From NCBI RefSeq assembly GCF_027580225.2, contig NC_073361.2:23206001-23270000 (forward strand): a DNA stretch of 64,000 bases. Reading direction: 5' to 3'. A program made the translations under genes and the position numbers. Origin of the DNA: Misgurnus anguillicaudatus (lineage: Eukaryota; Chordata; Actinopteri; Cypriniformes; Cobitidae). Shown piece by piece: positions 25,752 through 40,260 of the stretch. The stretch's first letter is position 1. Every line of letters starts with the position of its first letter. The notes beneath the pieces were generated by a model. The model saw nothing but the letters and a program-made list of their open reading frames with translations, made no database searches and was not told where the DNA came from.

Positions 25752-26995
25752 CCCTTTTCACATACAGATTCCAGAAAAAAACATGGACATGTGCCTTGAA
25801 TGTGTCGTTTAATTTTTAGTCTATTTACACTGTCAGGGATTTTCTGGAATCTGTACGTGCCTTTAAACACAATAAAAAAAACAAGTGACATGACATTTAA
25901 TATAATTGCAATCGTGCACTTGGTGGAATTTTTTCCGCAGCGTCTTAAGTTTGCTTAAAGGGACACTCCACTTAAAAAAAAATGTTCATTTTCCAGCTCC
26001 GCTAGAGTTAAACATTTGATTTATACAGTTTTGGAATCCATTCAGCTGATCTCCGGGTCTGGCGGTACCACTGTTAGCATAGCTTAGCATGATCCATTGA
26101 ATCTGATTAGACCATTAGCATTGCGCTAAAAATAACCAAAGAGTTTCAATATTTTTCCTACTGTATTTAAAACTTGACTCTTCTGTAGTTACATCATGTA
26201 CTCAGACTGACGGAAAATTAAAAGTTGTGATTTTCTAAGCCGATATGACTAGGAACTATACTCTCATTCTGGCGTAATAATCAAGAACTTTGCTGTTGTA
26301 ACATGGCTGCAGCAGGCGCAATGAAATTATGCAGCGCCTGAAAATAGTCCCCTGCTATTGAAAGTAACCAAGGGGACTATTTTCGGGCAGTGCGTAATAT
26401 CACTGCGCCACCTGCAGCCATGTTCCAGCAGCAAAGTCCTTGATTATTACGCCAGTTTGAGATTATAGTTCCTAGCCATATCTGCCTCGAAAATCGTAAC
26501 TTTCAATTTTTTGTCGTCTTAGTACATGATGTAACTACAGAAGAGTCAAATTTTAAAATAGGAAAAATATTCAAAACTCTTTAGTCCTTTTTGAGTGTGA
26601 TGCTAATGGTCTAAACCGATTCAATGGATTATGCTAAACTATGCTAAAAAGGTTACTGCCAGACCCAGAGATCTGCTGAATGGATTCCAAAACATTTTTT
26701 ACTAATACTAGTGCATAACATATTGCCCCATTAAGCTGGCGAATGTTCTCAGCTTTGGTGTGGATAGTGGGAAGCGCACCGATCTTTGCTTCATTCTAGT
26801 ATGCAGGCATTTAAAACCCAAGGTTAAATGAACAATAACTACATAGTGCAATCACACACGTGTCCTCACTACAACACACCCCTTTCGGCATTGTTCCTGC
26901 ATTTTGTTCACATAGAACGAGTTCCGAGAATTGTTACAGCAATGTTACAAGGTCCCCATCCCAGGAGCAATCACAATTTTCTGGGATCAATGTGC
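25752..26995. mobile_element. CCCTTTTCACA element relic, split by a foldback
   Basis: Left CCCTTTTCACATACAGATTCC resembles the end at 10820. The other half may resume after 26712 (CCTTTCGGCATTGTTC..., CAAGGTCCCCATCCCAGG). Ends are degraded, so the call rests on similarity to 10820-11792. Confidence 0.45.
25955..26712. mobile_element. TTAA foldback, 54047 family (right end lost)
   Basis: TTAAAGGGACACTCCACTT at the left; inverted arms containing TTCAGCTGATCTCCGGGTC and its inverse; centre GGGGACTATTTTCGGGCAG and its mirror. Matches 54047-54702 over most of its length. Confidence 0.85.
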
Positions 26996-28473
26996 TGTGT
27001 AAAGTGGTTGTTGTCTCGTTTGCATCTCTTCTCATTTGCTAACCGTCTCAACTTCAGCTACTTTTTTTCTCCAGTAATACAATGGTCTTGTTTTGTTTCT
27101 ATTTTTCATTTTTTTTAGCATCATTAGGTCTCTTATAGTCTTTTCTTTTTTCATCTGTGACATTTACACAGAGGACATTAGCAGGAGTGCTGAGAACAGC
27201 ACTGCGGTTCTGGTTCAGGTCCAGTTCCCACGTACACCCATACATGCCCTTTCACCCGCATTAGACTACAGTCATCACAAACATGTAACACCCAGGTAAA
27301 GGTGTCTATAAACAGAAACAGCAGGTAAAGTCACTCTTATGCAAGACTGTCACATCGCAGCTGGAAACTCACACATCTTTATAATAACCTATGTATACTT
27401 TGGAAAGAAGACATTAAGAGAATCAACCCAAATGAAACTATTCTCCTAGACTAGATTGTATACAAAATGTAGATATATTTTGACATACTAGTATGAAGAC
27501 AGTGCATGCCAGGACCAATCAGACTTTCAGATGGAGCTTGACCGATCTGACAGATGACACAGAGCCCCAACCACCCCTACAGAAACACCATCTGCCTACT
27601 CAGCATCCATATGCACACCACAGCAAGTCACTTTTTCCAGAACTATTTACTTAGTTTGCACACACACTTTTTTCAGTGTTTTTTGTTTCTGTTTGTGGTT
27701 ATGACTGTGCTCATGAAGTGAGAACATCAGCAGCAGTGTTCCCTCCTAAAATGTCAGCTTGGTCTCACCTCTACTCCTAATGACTTTACACATAGGAAGC
27801 CTGCATGGTCTCACTGAGAAAGCTCGCACTACAACTCACAGTACACACACTCACTAAATGTAAAGGACAAACACAATGTAAAAAGTGCCTGTACACTACC
27901 ATTACACAACGTTTTAGGGTGACTTGACTACAATCTCATGAAATGTTCTGATTTGAGGGGTTGTATGGTTAAATGTTTAATATTAGTCAAAAATTTGTAA
28001 TAAATTTCTTTTAATAGATGGCATAGCATGGTGCTGCCCAACCCTGTATCAAAAAATGATGTACCTATAGTCATGTAAATATGTGAGTCCTTTCCGTGAC
28101 ACTTTCCCCATGCTGCCTTACGTGCAAATTTATTCACACTGCAAGTCTAGTATGGAAACTATGGACCAATTTTGCCCCAGAAATAGGGAACCAATCACAG
28201 AACGGGGAGGGGGCAGCAAGACAATGACGACGTCTACGCGACACACCGAAGCAGTTTGTTTATCCAACAGGGCAGCAGACGCGAATTTACTTTTCGATGC
28301 AGCCTGAGAGTGTTTTAAGTAGTTTTGAACGCAAGTTTATTTTAAAAAACAGAACAATATTTGGCATTAAACAATTTCATATCCATAAAGGATGTTTGGA
28401 TATTGCAGGACATGATAGCCACAGAGTTTTATAGGACCAACCTGCTAGGCATCGTCGTCAACGAAGTCCATTT

Positions 28474-29845
28474 AAAGGGGGGGTTTAATGGTATTTCAAG
28501 CATTCTGACTTATTAACACAGTTATAGAGTTGTTTCCTCATGCTAAACGTAGGCAAAGTGTCAAAAATGCAGTTGGGCGTGTTTCAGAGTATTTCTGTGC
28601 CGAATGCACTTCGCCAGGGTTCGTACAAGTTTCGGCTAATTTTTTTCGATTACGGTTCTAACTGACGTTTCAGGGGTTTTCGATACGTATCACTTCTTTA
28701 TATGGGCTTCCGCCGGAAAACTTCCCCCGGAAAACCCCGCCCAGCCGTCAGTCAGCGGGAGACGCTAGAGCTTGCTAACAGCTTATCACACCACTCAGCT
28801 TTGTTTAATTTCAAAACTCAACAATGGCACAACAAGAAGTGTGTTTTTGGATGTAAGGAGAAGACATCCAGCCTCATGGAAACAATGGATATAGTTTATT
28901 ATCCGGATTAGCCAGCCCAGTCTCCTGAAATTGCGTATAAATAGCACGATGTGTAAAACTCGTGCAATACATACGCCAAATTCCACTTTGGCGTGCATAT
29001 GATACGCAAGTCCTTCCCATTCACTTAAACGGGGCATCTTTTTTTGTCGTTTTATTTATTGGTTTCTCAATTTTTTTGCTATTTTTTTACCATTTTCGCT
29101 TGGGTTTAGGGTTAGAACAACTTTTTGTTATATAAAAATGACATCCTAACCCAAACCCCAACTCTAACCCCAACTCCAAGCGACCATGGCTTAAATATAG
29201 ACAAAAACATGGAGAAACCTGTATATTAAATTACCTTATTAAGCTAATCTAAAATCTAACCCTAAACCCAAGCGAAAATGGTTTAAAAAACAGAAAAAAA
29301 TTGAGAAACCAATAAATAAAACGACAAAAAAAGATGCCCCGTTTAAGTGAATGGGAAGGACTTGCGTATCATATGCACGCCAAAGTGGAATTTGGCGTAT
29401 GTATTGCACGAGTTTTACACATCGTGCTATTTATACGCAACCTCAGGAGACTGGGTAGGATTAGCAGCGGAGTTTTGCGTGTGTGTTTGATGCGGTGGAT
29501 TTTCAGAACCGGGTCATGACGAGTTACACGTGGTAAGTAAGACTTCTGTCTTATGTTGGAAATAGGCGCGTGTATATTATATAAATGACAGGAACATGTA
29601 GTGAATCATAAGTTAAAAAAGTGTTGTATAGTGTTGCATGACTCGTACTCGCTCCTCCCGTGTTATAACTCCTCCTTCTTCATTTTTTCGTACGTTATCG
29701 GAAAGATTCGGTAAAGCTAATATTTCTTTTATAAATCTGATTAAACTAAAGACTCTTCGGAGATATAAAGGATGTCATACTACTCTATAGGTACTCCAGA
29801 TTAATATCAGAAATGCAGAAACAGCGTGTGTTACGTGAGCTTTAA
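28474..29845. mobile_element. TTAA-type element with CVFGC coding remnant
   Basis: Starts TTAAAGGGGGGGTTTAATGG; the right limit near TTTAA 29845 is tentative. It contains a plus-strand frame ending ...KKCVFGCKEKTSSL...MDIVYYPD, where C-V-F-G-C resembles the first Cys pair of THAP-like fingers. The frame is cut by the foldback at 28913-29457 and its continuation (SSGVLRVCLMRWIFRTGS) follows. No complete gene. Confidence 0.5.
28913..29457. mobile_element. foldback with nearly identical 150-bp arms
   Basis: Ends CAGCCCAGTCTCC / GGAGACTGGGTA, exact 8-bp duplication GGATTAGC (28905-28912, 29458-29465). The arms (TTGCGTATAAATAGCACG...) are almost perfectly complementary, so the same frame (MPRLSEWEGLAYHMHAKVEF) appears on both strands; that is a consequence of the palindrome, not a gene. 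Confidence 0.92.
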
Positions 29846-29849
29846 CTTA

Positions 29850-30490
29850 TAAATGGTAAGTGGTATTTATTAATATCATATTGTCATTATGCCTGTAGCC
29901 TACCGAATGTGGTTGTCACAGTGCCACTAAGTTGTGTTGCTTTTCAATATCAACAGCTACCGGTTTAGTTGCATAGCTTTCAGCTGTGCGAACACGTACC
30001 CGATAACAGTTGTTGATGTTTGAATTTATGTCGCTCTACATACGTCATCTGGTATCATTGAAACGACTGGCTACAGACGCATTTGAAAAACATTCGTAGC
30101 GCCCAATAAACGGCTCTGGGCATTTGTAAACCACACGCTTCAGTATAGGGTTAGATTTGGTGTTTGTGTTAGGAAGTCACTTTAAGTATTGGTTCATACT
30201 TTTTTCCTGATTTTTTTTTATTTTATGATTTTTAAACCATTGTCACCTGGCATAAGGGTTAGAGTTGGGTTTGGGTAAGGATGTCATTTTATGTAAATCT
30301 AACACTAAACCGAAGTGACAATGGTAAGAAAATAGGAAAAAACAGTTGAGTAACAAATACATGACAGTGACACGTAAACAGAAATGTGTGACATGTTCAC
30401 GCAAAAAGGCGGAAAAGCGTGTCAGTGTCACAGAAAAGACTCACAAATTGATGTGACTATAGGTACGTAATTTCGTGATACTGGGTTGTG
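29850..30490. mobile_element. decayed foldback, related to 28913 family
   Basis: GGGTTAGATTTGG and GGGTTAGAGTTGGG centre motifs with AACACTAAACC as inverse, and a right end ACGTAATTTCGTGATACTGGG similar to the CCCAGT-ended family. The left end is unclear. Confidence 0.4.
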
Positions 30491-30732
30491 CTGCGCAGAT
30501 CGATCGTGTTTGACATCTCACACGAGCAATTTTATAATACCGCTTTTGGATCTATCTCGCGATACTATGATGTCATACAGCAATCAGTCTGCGCAGAGCT
30601 GCATGAAGTACAAAATTATAAAAATATTACATATTTTGCCTTCTATGATTATAAAATATAAAAATATGTAATATATATCCATATAACATTACATAAAATG
30701 TATTCAAACATTTAAACATGGTTGCATTATTA

Positions 30733-30978
<246 letters not shown>

Positions 30979-33967
30979 TTAATGATTTAATTAGATTACT
31001 ATATAGCCATTTAACATAGAGTAAAGGGTTCCTATGGAGTAAGTTAAAGAGGAAGAGGAATTAAATGCTTTGCAACTGAGGCAATCCATTATTCTCCCTA
31101 TACCGGATTCAAATCCGAGCGAAAACTTGTTGGATCAGATCAAAGGAGGATATGGGTTGTCAGTTTATTGGTCACTGTTAGGGCCATACCCCAACAACTC
31201 GACAAAATTAATCAAGCTGGATTTTATCAGACTTGAGGCAATTCATTCAGCATGGAGTCGAAGTTAACACTAAAGGTTACAACATACATCACAAAAGATA
31301 TTTATACAATTCAACCATTACATTACAACTTTCTCTCTCCACCAGTCACAGTAGGTCAAATAATCGCCATTAGTTGTGGCACGGGCAGAAAATCAAATTT
31401 ATATTCATACAGACTGTATTGAAATTTTTCACCCGAGCATCTGTGGACTCAAATCATTAAATAATCTGGCATCGGTATTCCATCAATCAACCAAACAGAA
31501 TCTCCCCTCTTGTAATACCCAAAACCTCACTTGGCCAATCACTTTGATCCATCCTCTCTAAATAAGTCTATCATTAGCGCTATTTAAGCCCGTGTCCTCT
31601 TCCCAAACCAATCAAACTCTATAGGCTTATTCTGCCTAATAGGCATAGCGAGCCAATTGGTCACAGCCATATTAGTGAGCCGAATGAACCGGCTCCCAGT
31701 AGCCCCGATTTGAGCTCGTCCTTTGATTTAGGAACCACCACAACCATTGTTGGGTTTCCCTGCATTTACACTCAAGTCCAGCGTTGCTCGGCAGCAGCCA
31801 ATAAGACGTAAAACATTCAAGAGAGCTCCTGTCAGAGTCTCCATGGCAACAGTTTTCCGAAGATCCCTCTTTACCCGTTGGATTCCCTTTCTTTGATAGA
31901 AAAGTTGAAGCAGTGAAAGGTTTACAGTTTTATACGTCTCGCGAAAGAGTTATAATAATAATTTATGATTTCATACAATTTTTACAACAACTGCTGCAAG
32001 AAACACGTTAAAATTGACAAGTAGAAGATGGAGTTATTAAAAAGCACCTTTAATGTTCCCATTTTTTTTTTTTTTGCAATTTAGAGAATGCTTATTGTAA
32101 AACATTTGATAGCTTAAAACGATAAATCACAATGAATGACAAATCACATCAAGTACCAATAATGACAAGCTCATTATTTGTGCAGGTGACCTTAATACAT
32201 CATTATTCCCTCCAAAATCGATTTGATCCAACATCTCTCTGTCTCTCCTCTTGCAATCTCTTCTGAGAGCCTCTTTCTTCTTTAACCATCTTTCTTTTCA
32301 TCTAAACACCATCTGGCAGAATACCACCTGCAATTTCTCCCCAAGTTCTTATAAAAGAGTCTGGGGAAGCTAGCGAATAAGAGAGCCATCACGATACTAA
32401 ATGCAGATAGACAGCGCTGCAATACAAGATAAAATAAATGAGAGCCAGAAGACACAGCCAGGTGATCAAGAGTTGTGCCTCACAACACCACATATCATAA
32501 AACAATGAAAATGGAGGGGTTTGGATAGCAGCAGGTTCTCGAGGAGACCACTAAACATTTTTATTGCCATTAAAGTAAAATTACTGAACCTAAACATAAA
32601 AGCCTGATAAAAATACGGTCTCTGTATCATTTGCAAAAACAACAAATCTAATAGTGGCATGGTGGCTTAAGACTTTTGGTGATTATGAAGAAGTGATATG
32701 ACATGGTCCTATGAACATCTTCAACAACTTACTATAGTTAAAAGTAATGAAAAAGCGTTTTTTGTATATTATTGCAATTTCTGATAGGGGTTCTGGACTG
32801 TTCAAAAGCCGATTCACATAATCTCTGTCCTGTTGCACACTGGTTTTGTGTTAGAGCTCAGGGACACCACTGTTATCCTGGCACTGCATGCAACGCAGCC
32901 AGAGGAAGTAATCAGCAATGCACAACACGGACCAGAACTGTTGTGCAGTGAAGAGAATTGGATCCATGAACGAGAGCCCATTAACAAAGAAAGAAAAATT
33001 GAATAGAAATCCAGGCGGCGTGACACAAAAGTTCACTCTTCATTTGAGAGTGAAGACTGAGATGTATCAAAGATCTTGCAGGTGAGGATCAAATCAAAAT
33101 GAACCCTAATTTCTTTTGTAAATAAATATCTCTGGTTTAATTGTGAATGATTCATAGCGCAAAAGGTTGAAATATTTATATAATCTTTCTGCAAAATACA
33201 ATCATTTGCTTCACCTCTTAAACAGCTTTTCTTCTCTGATGCTGTAACCAAGGTTGTGTGGGTAGAGGAAAATAATTTTAACCCATAATATCACAGTTCA
33301 CTGTTCAATCAAATCACTGTGGTAAAAAAAAATCACATCCTACATCATTGGCAATGGCGACTAATACATTCCTTTTAAAATATGTCACATTAAGATTTCA
33401 TGTTACCTATAAAAGAATAATTCGTTCATGTCAAATCAAAGTCTTTTTATGCAAATCGCGCCATATTTGCAACACCTCCATGGACAAGACCAACATTATC
33501 TGTTAATTTTGGGCATGCGTAAAGTCCCTCCCTTTCTCAGAGAATTCCATTCTTTAACGGTCAGCAATTGGCTCTTTTTATTGGGAGGCGGGACTAGAGT
33601 GGTCATTCTGATTGTTGGGATCTCCAGTGACGCATTTTTTTAATATTAAATATCTTTGGTCAAATATAAAATATAGAATATTATACTGATCATTGAGAAG
33701 GTTGCAAAGTTTATTCGTAAATTTGCCCTCACGATTGAATGATGTAACCCTTGCAACATGTACAATTTGCCTACCTTTGCTTGTTATTGTTGGTCATCAT
33801 TTGACAACTTGTTTTTGTCAAATTTCGTCAATCCGACTGAATTTAAGCCGATTGCAGGTTACGACAGTACATTTTACATGCACCCTAAATATTGAAATCT
33901 GATTAAAATCTTCGTTTACATGTACATTCTATAAAATCCAAACCAAACGTCTGCACAAGCGCACAGC

Positions 33968-34178
33968 CAGGGTTGCCAGATTCGCGTATTAAAACCATCC
34001 CAATGGACATTCAAAACTAGCCTAAAAGCATCGCAATGACTATTCACAGCCCAAATATAAACAACTTATAAATGAAATCCTTTCATATTTAACTTACAGT
34101 AAAAAATCAACTTGTGGAAACAGTTTAAACAGTAGCCCAAATCTGAACTCGAAAAAAGCAGAGGACTTGGCAACAGTG
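33968..34178. mobile_element. hAT MITE, CAGGGTTGCCAGA ends
   Basis: CAGGGTTGCCAGATT at the left and GACTTGGCAACAGTG at the right, flanked by CGCACAGC and CACACAGC (7 of 8 identical), consistent with an aged hAT duplication. Confidence 0.7.
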
Positions 34179-34206
34179 CACACAGCATCTCTCATCAAGG
34201 TACTGT

Positions 34207-34546
34207 AGGGGTGGGCGATAAATCGCCTGAGATTCTCATGCATATATCATCAGTAATGCCAGTTTTGTGATTAGTAGTAAATCGGCATCACCTGCTTTCA
34301 AATGGAGCGGCATTTACTATACAGAGCCGTATTTTACCGAGAAGCTAGGCAAAATCACGTTCATAATCGTGGAGAAATCGCCTCCGATAATGTATGCGAT
34401 TTTGCCGAGCTTCTCAGTGAACTACGGCTCTGTGTAATAAATCCCGCTCAATCTGAATGCAGGTGATGCCGATTTACTACTAATCACAAAACCGGCTTTA
34501 CTGATGAGATACGCATGAGAATCGCAGGAAATTTATCGCCCACCCC
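34207..34546. mobile_element. palindromic MITE, GGGGTGGGCGATAAAT ends
   Basis: AGGGGTGGGCGATAAATCG ... AATTTATCGCCCACCCC with nearly complementary arms (GATTAGTAGTAAATCGGC and inverse). Same end type as 62178-63257; no exact flanking duplication. Confidence 0.8.
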
Positions 34547-34974
34547 AACGTCGAGGCAATGAAAACAACATTTTCGAAAGGCACAACGCAATTTTATAGC
34601 TTTATGTAGCCTAATTTTATGAAAGTACACATGGACCCTGCAGAATGTACTGTGTGTGACCGCTTTACCTTATTTATAATGCATATTGCCTTGCTATTGA
34701 ATGTTTCTGTGACGAAAATCATGTGATACGTAAATATGATGTAAATATAAGACATGAACATAAGCACAATTTTTCTGCGCATGTGCACAAGGTATTTTTT
34801 GCATCCGATCGGAGCACAGATCGGACTACACCAACCCTTTCAATACAATCGAAATTTGCATCCAAATGACCTCAATCACATTGATTAGGGTGTTTACATG
34901 AAGACTTTCTTAATCCGATTGCACGTAAACGTAGCTAGTGTGACCCAGTCTGTAAAAACGCAGCTTAAAGGAAA

Positions 34975-35842
34975 ACATCGCTGTTTTTTATATTTTCCTA
35001 TGTTCTTACCTCAACTTAGACAAATAATACATGCCTATCTTTTATCATTGAGTGCACTTTTAATCGTTGTACAGCCCATTGTGAATGTGTTAGCATTTAG
35101 CCTAGCCCCATTCATATCTTAGGATCCAAACACTTCCTTGTTTTCTCTATTTTACATGAGTATTTACACGAGTAAGTACGGTGCCACAAAATAAAAAGTG
35201 GCGATTTTTTAAGCAGATAAAAAACAAAAACAATATTGTATGGGGGAAGAGCACTTAGTTTGCAGCACTTCGACCTCGGTGCGCAGTAACATCATCACTC
35301 CTGACTACTCCCCCTCTTGCTCAAACTTCCAGCAATATTACTGCGCCCGAAGTCGAACTGCTGCAAACTAAGTGCTCTTCCGCCATACAATATAGTTCTC
35401 ATTTTTTATCCACTTAAAAAAATCGCCACATTTTGTTTTGTGCCAACATACATACTCGTGTAATTACTCATGTAACAGTCTTTAACTCTTTCGCCGCCAT
35501 TGAGGAGATATCTCGTCAATTAAGAGAAAACGCTTCCCCGCCAATGACGAGATTTTCCGTCTTTCAAAATCATGAAAAATGCTGGCTCTGGCTGGCAACT
35601 TTTTTAAAAAACGCTGGCGGTGAAAGAGTTAAATAGGGAAAACATGGAAGTGTTTGGTGGGTTCTAAATTCATCCCTGTTTGGATCCTAAGGAATGAATG
35701 GGGATAGGCTAAATGCTAACACATCACGACGCGCTGTACAAAGATTAAGTGCACGTATTGAAAAAAGATAGACATGTATTAATTTGTCTAAGTTGAGGTA
35801 AAAACATAGTAAAATATTGAAAAAGGTGGTGTTTTCCTTTAA
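34975..35842. mobile_element. TTAA foldback, AAAGGAAAAC family
   Basis: TTAAAGGAAAACATCGCTG ... GTGGTGTTTTCCTTTAA at TTAA sites. Arms carry TAGCCTAGCCCCATTCAT and its inverse; centre GTGCTCTTCCGCCATACA mirrored. A smaller element sits inside at 35481-35633. Confidence 0.88.
35481..35633. mobile_element. CTCTTTCGCCGCC MITE nested at TTAA
   Basis: TTAACTCTTTCGCCGCCA ... TGGCGGTGAAAGAGTTAA; comparison with the uninterrupted relatives (AGTCTTTAAATAGG at 50110 and the inverse at 60200) shows the exact empty site and TTAA duplication. Confidence 0.88.
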
Positions 35843-36062
35843 GTACATTTTTTTGTGATTTACTGTGATTTTCTACACCAAATTATCCCGCATAATGTAA
35901 AGACCATTTTGTGAAAATATAACCTTGATATCTTTAAAATTGACTGAGACCTTTAAGAAGCCATGGCTATGTATGACTACTTTGATGCTCAAAATCATAT
36001 AATTACATCATGACACTTTAGCTTTGATTTCACAGACAGGGTCACATTTCTCTAATATTTCA

Positions 36063-37306
<1,244 letters not shown>

Positions 37307-37562
37307 TCAAACATGTGTTGAGATACTTACTAGGTCAATACTTACTAGTGCAGAGAATTCATAGCGTACATCACCATTCAAAAGTTTATGTAATAAACTT
37401 AAAAACCTGCAGCTTTGATTAGTGCACTAAAATGTGGAGAGAACAAAGTGAACCTAAACTTTGAAATAGTAGTGCATGTGCTATAAAACGATCATTTGCA
37501 ATGAAACTTTAAATAACTAACAGGGTTCCCACACCTTAGTTATCTTCAAATTCAAGGACCTT

Positions 37563-38464
37563 TTAAAGGAATATTCCATTTTCTTAAAAGAAAAATCCAG
37601 ATAATTTACTCACCACCATTTCATCCGAAATTTTGATGTCTTTCTTTGTTCGGTCGAGAGGAAATTGTGTTTTTTGAGGAAAACATTGCAGGATTTTTCT
37701 CATTTTAATGGACTTTAATAGAGCCCAACATTTAATACTTAACTCAACACTTAACAGTTTTTTTCAACGGGTTTCAAAGGACTATAAACGATATCAAATG
37801 AGGCATAAGGGTCTTATCCAGCGAAACGACCGTCATCCCTGACAAGAAAAACAAAAAACATCCACCTTCAAACCACAACTTCTCGTCTAGATCCGGTCCA
37901 GCGCGACCTAACGTAAATGCGTAGTGACGTAGGGAGGTCACGTGTTACATATATAAAACGCACATTTGCGGACCATTGTAAACAATAAACTGACACAAAG
38001 ACATTAATTAGTATCAGTTGACATACAACAACGTCAGAACGGTCCTCTTTCAACACACTTGTAAACACTGGGGCGGAGTTTCGCGTTCGTGACCTCTTGA
38101 CGTCATGGCGTATTGCGTGGGGTCACCTGGCGCATCACGACCAGATCTAGACGAGAAGTTGTGCTTTAAAAGTGGATATTTTTTATTTTTCTTGTCAAAA
38201 ATGACAATCGTTTCGCTAGATAAGACCCTTATGCCTCGTTTGGGATCATTTATAGTCTTTTGAAAAAAACTGTTAAGTGTTGAGTTAAGTATTAAATGGT
38301 GGGCTCTATTAAAGTCCATTAAAATTAGAAAAATCCTGCAGTGTTTTCCTCAAAAAACATAATTTCTTCTCGACTGAACAAAAAAAGACATCAACATTTT
38401 GGATGACATGGTGGTGAGTAAATTTTCTGGATTTTTCTTTTAAGAATAATGAATATTCCTTTAA
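37563..38464. mobile_element. TTAA foldback with single-copy loop
   Basis: TTAAAGGAATATTCCATTTTC ... AATATTCCTTTAA. Arms of about 370 bases (GGCATAAGGGTCTTATC and inverse) surround a loop of about 150 bases. The loop has a minus-strand frame KEDRSDVVVC..FVSVYCLQWSANVRF, also kept in the copy at 47338. Confidence 0.9.
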
Positions 38465-38539
38465 GGACTTTCCAGGTCCAATACCCTCAAATTCAAGGAC
38501 TAAATGTTGGGGCACATTCAAGTGAGAGCAAGGTTACAT

Positions 38540-38850
38540 CATGTTACCTTTTAAGATACATTGTTACAGTTCCCTTTCGAGGAAACTCGCGCTGCATCAC
38601 TGCGGTGACACTTTGGGGATGCCTCCAAGTGCGTCTGAATGTGTACATCAAATTCAACCAATGGCGAGGCTTAACGACAAAGACAGGGTGACGCGGGAGT
38701 CAGGAAGTATATCGCTATCTAAAATATTGCCAAAGACGCCGTTACAGGGACGTAGGAAGTATGGCAAGGGAGATGAAGCGCCTCGTTCCCTTCTCAGGGA
38801 ACCACAGTTACTGTACATACGTAACTAGAGACGTTTTCATGTGTCAAACA
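38540..38850. mobile_element. GTTCCCTTTCGAGG dispersed element
   Basis: ACAGTTCCCTTTCGAGGAAAC near the left and TTCTCAGGGAACCACAGTTAC near the right form imperfect inverted ends; the CpG-rich interior (GGGTGACGCGGGAGTCAGG) resembles a very common cyprinid repeat. Confidence 0.6.
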
Positions 38851-39192
38851 CAACTATGCAAAAAAGCATTTTGGTATGAATCAACATTCGCATACAGAAG
38901 ATTAAGCATGTAAAGCGAACCGTTTAGCATGTGTGCTTAAAAAGTCTAGAATTTTTATGATATTATCCTACACTATACAGGGAATAATATGGATTTTTTT
39001 CCAGAAACCTCTTGCACAAAATAGATTCAAGCACTTTCAATGACCTGTATCTATCTATGTTTATTTTCAAAAAACTTCCCAGGGCCTTGAATTTTTTTCC
39101 CAGATTCGCAAACTTTCAAGGATTTCAAGGATCCGTGGGAACCCTGAACTAAAGATGCTCGGATGCAAACAAAAGTGTACCGGGCATGCTTA

Positions 39193-39363
<171 letters not shown>

Positions 39364-39595
39364 TCAAAGTTCAGATCTTCTACAAAGCTTACAATACTGG
39401 TAAACACATCTGAGTTCCCAGCTAACTGTAATAACGGAGCTCTTTTTACAGGACACCACCTAGATACAGATATCCCCAGACAGTCACAAGGGCAGAGATA
39501 GAGATTAATGTGTCGCTCTGCAATGCTGCCTGCAGTAAAGTGTGAACTAGTATCTCTGGGTCAGGATTCCTCCAAATAATGAAACATTTGTACCA

Positions 39596-39915
39596 TCTCC
39601 AAAGATGCGATTAGGCATCCTGTGGTGCGGTATGCGAATTGAGCGTTGCTGCGGGAAACGCGCAAGTTAAAAAATCTGAACTTCGGCGGATTTCCGCGCC
39701 GAGTTAACCAATCAGGACCTTGGTGTAGTAGTGACGTGATTACAAGAAGCGAGCGGAGTCTCAGCAGAGTCAAAGAAGCCCCTCCCATGACCCGAATTTC
39801 CGCGTGAATGTCTCGATTGACTAGAATTTCACATGCGGCTTTCACGCGTGAATGAAGCGAGTAAACTCAAATGTTCAAAAGTCCAACTACGTGCGAATAT
39901 CGCGTTTTTGCCGCC
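39596..39915 (-). mobile_element. CG-rich element fragment, inverse of 19271 type
   Basis: CCCCTCCCATGACCCGAATTT, GCGTGAATGTCTCGATTGAC and GCTTTCACGCGTGAATGAAG are reverse-complement matches to the block at about 19370-19450. Confidence 0.65.
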
Positions 39916-39924
39916 TCTACCGCG

Positions 39925-40012
39925 GCATCAGGTTCATGGGTTCAATCCTAGGAAACACTACTAATAAAAGAATATATAAATGCACTGTAAGTCACTCTGG
40001 ATAAAGTGCAAA
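39925..40012 (+). mobile_element. tRNA-like SINE fragment
   Basis: TTCATGGGTTCAATCCTAGG followed by TGCACTGTAAGTCACTCTGG; same plan as 17499 and 47213. Confidence 0.55.
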
Positions 40013-40260
40013 CATGTCTCTGCATGTAAATGTTGAACAAAATGACCTCAAAGCCAAAATAAAACAATGAAGTGAAAATTGGGAACAGGGGTTGTGACAT
40101 GGCGTGTAAACATAACATATCGTATACAAAGAGGCTAATGCAAATATTTAATAGTAATGGAGTGGATTCCTTGTTCGGGTCTACTATTTTTGACTTTTGA
40201 AATTGATTTCTCAAATTCGACTTTTCTTAGTGCCGACTCTAGTATAGAAATTCATTTGTT

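Larger units (their letters stand above)
37521..39146. mobile_element. CAGGGTTC-family element with two guests
   Basis: CAGGGTTCCCAC ... GTGGGAACCCTG, 6-bp duplication AACTAA (37515-37520, 39147-39152). TTCAAGGAC/GTCCTTGAA-type words recur near both ends. Contains the foldback 37563-38464 and a GTTCCCT element (38540-38850). Confidence 0.88.

Noticed and set aside
28795..29519. Identical frames MPRLSEWEG... on both strands
   Set aside because: Same sequence seen twice because the foldback arms are inverted copies.
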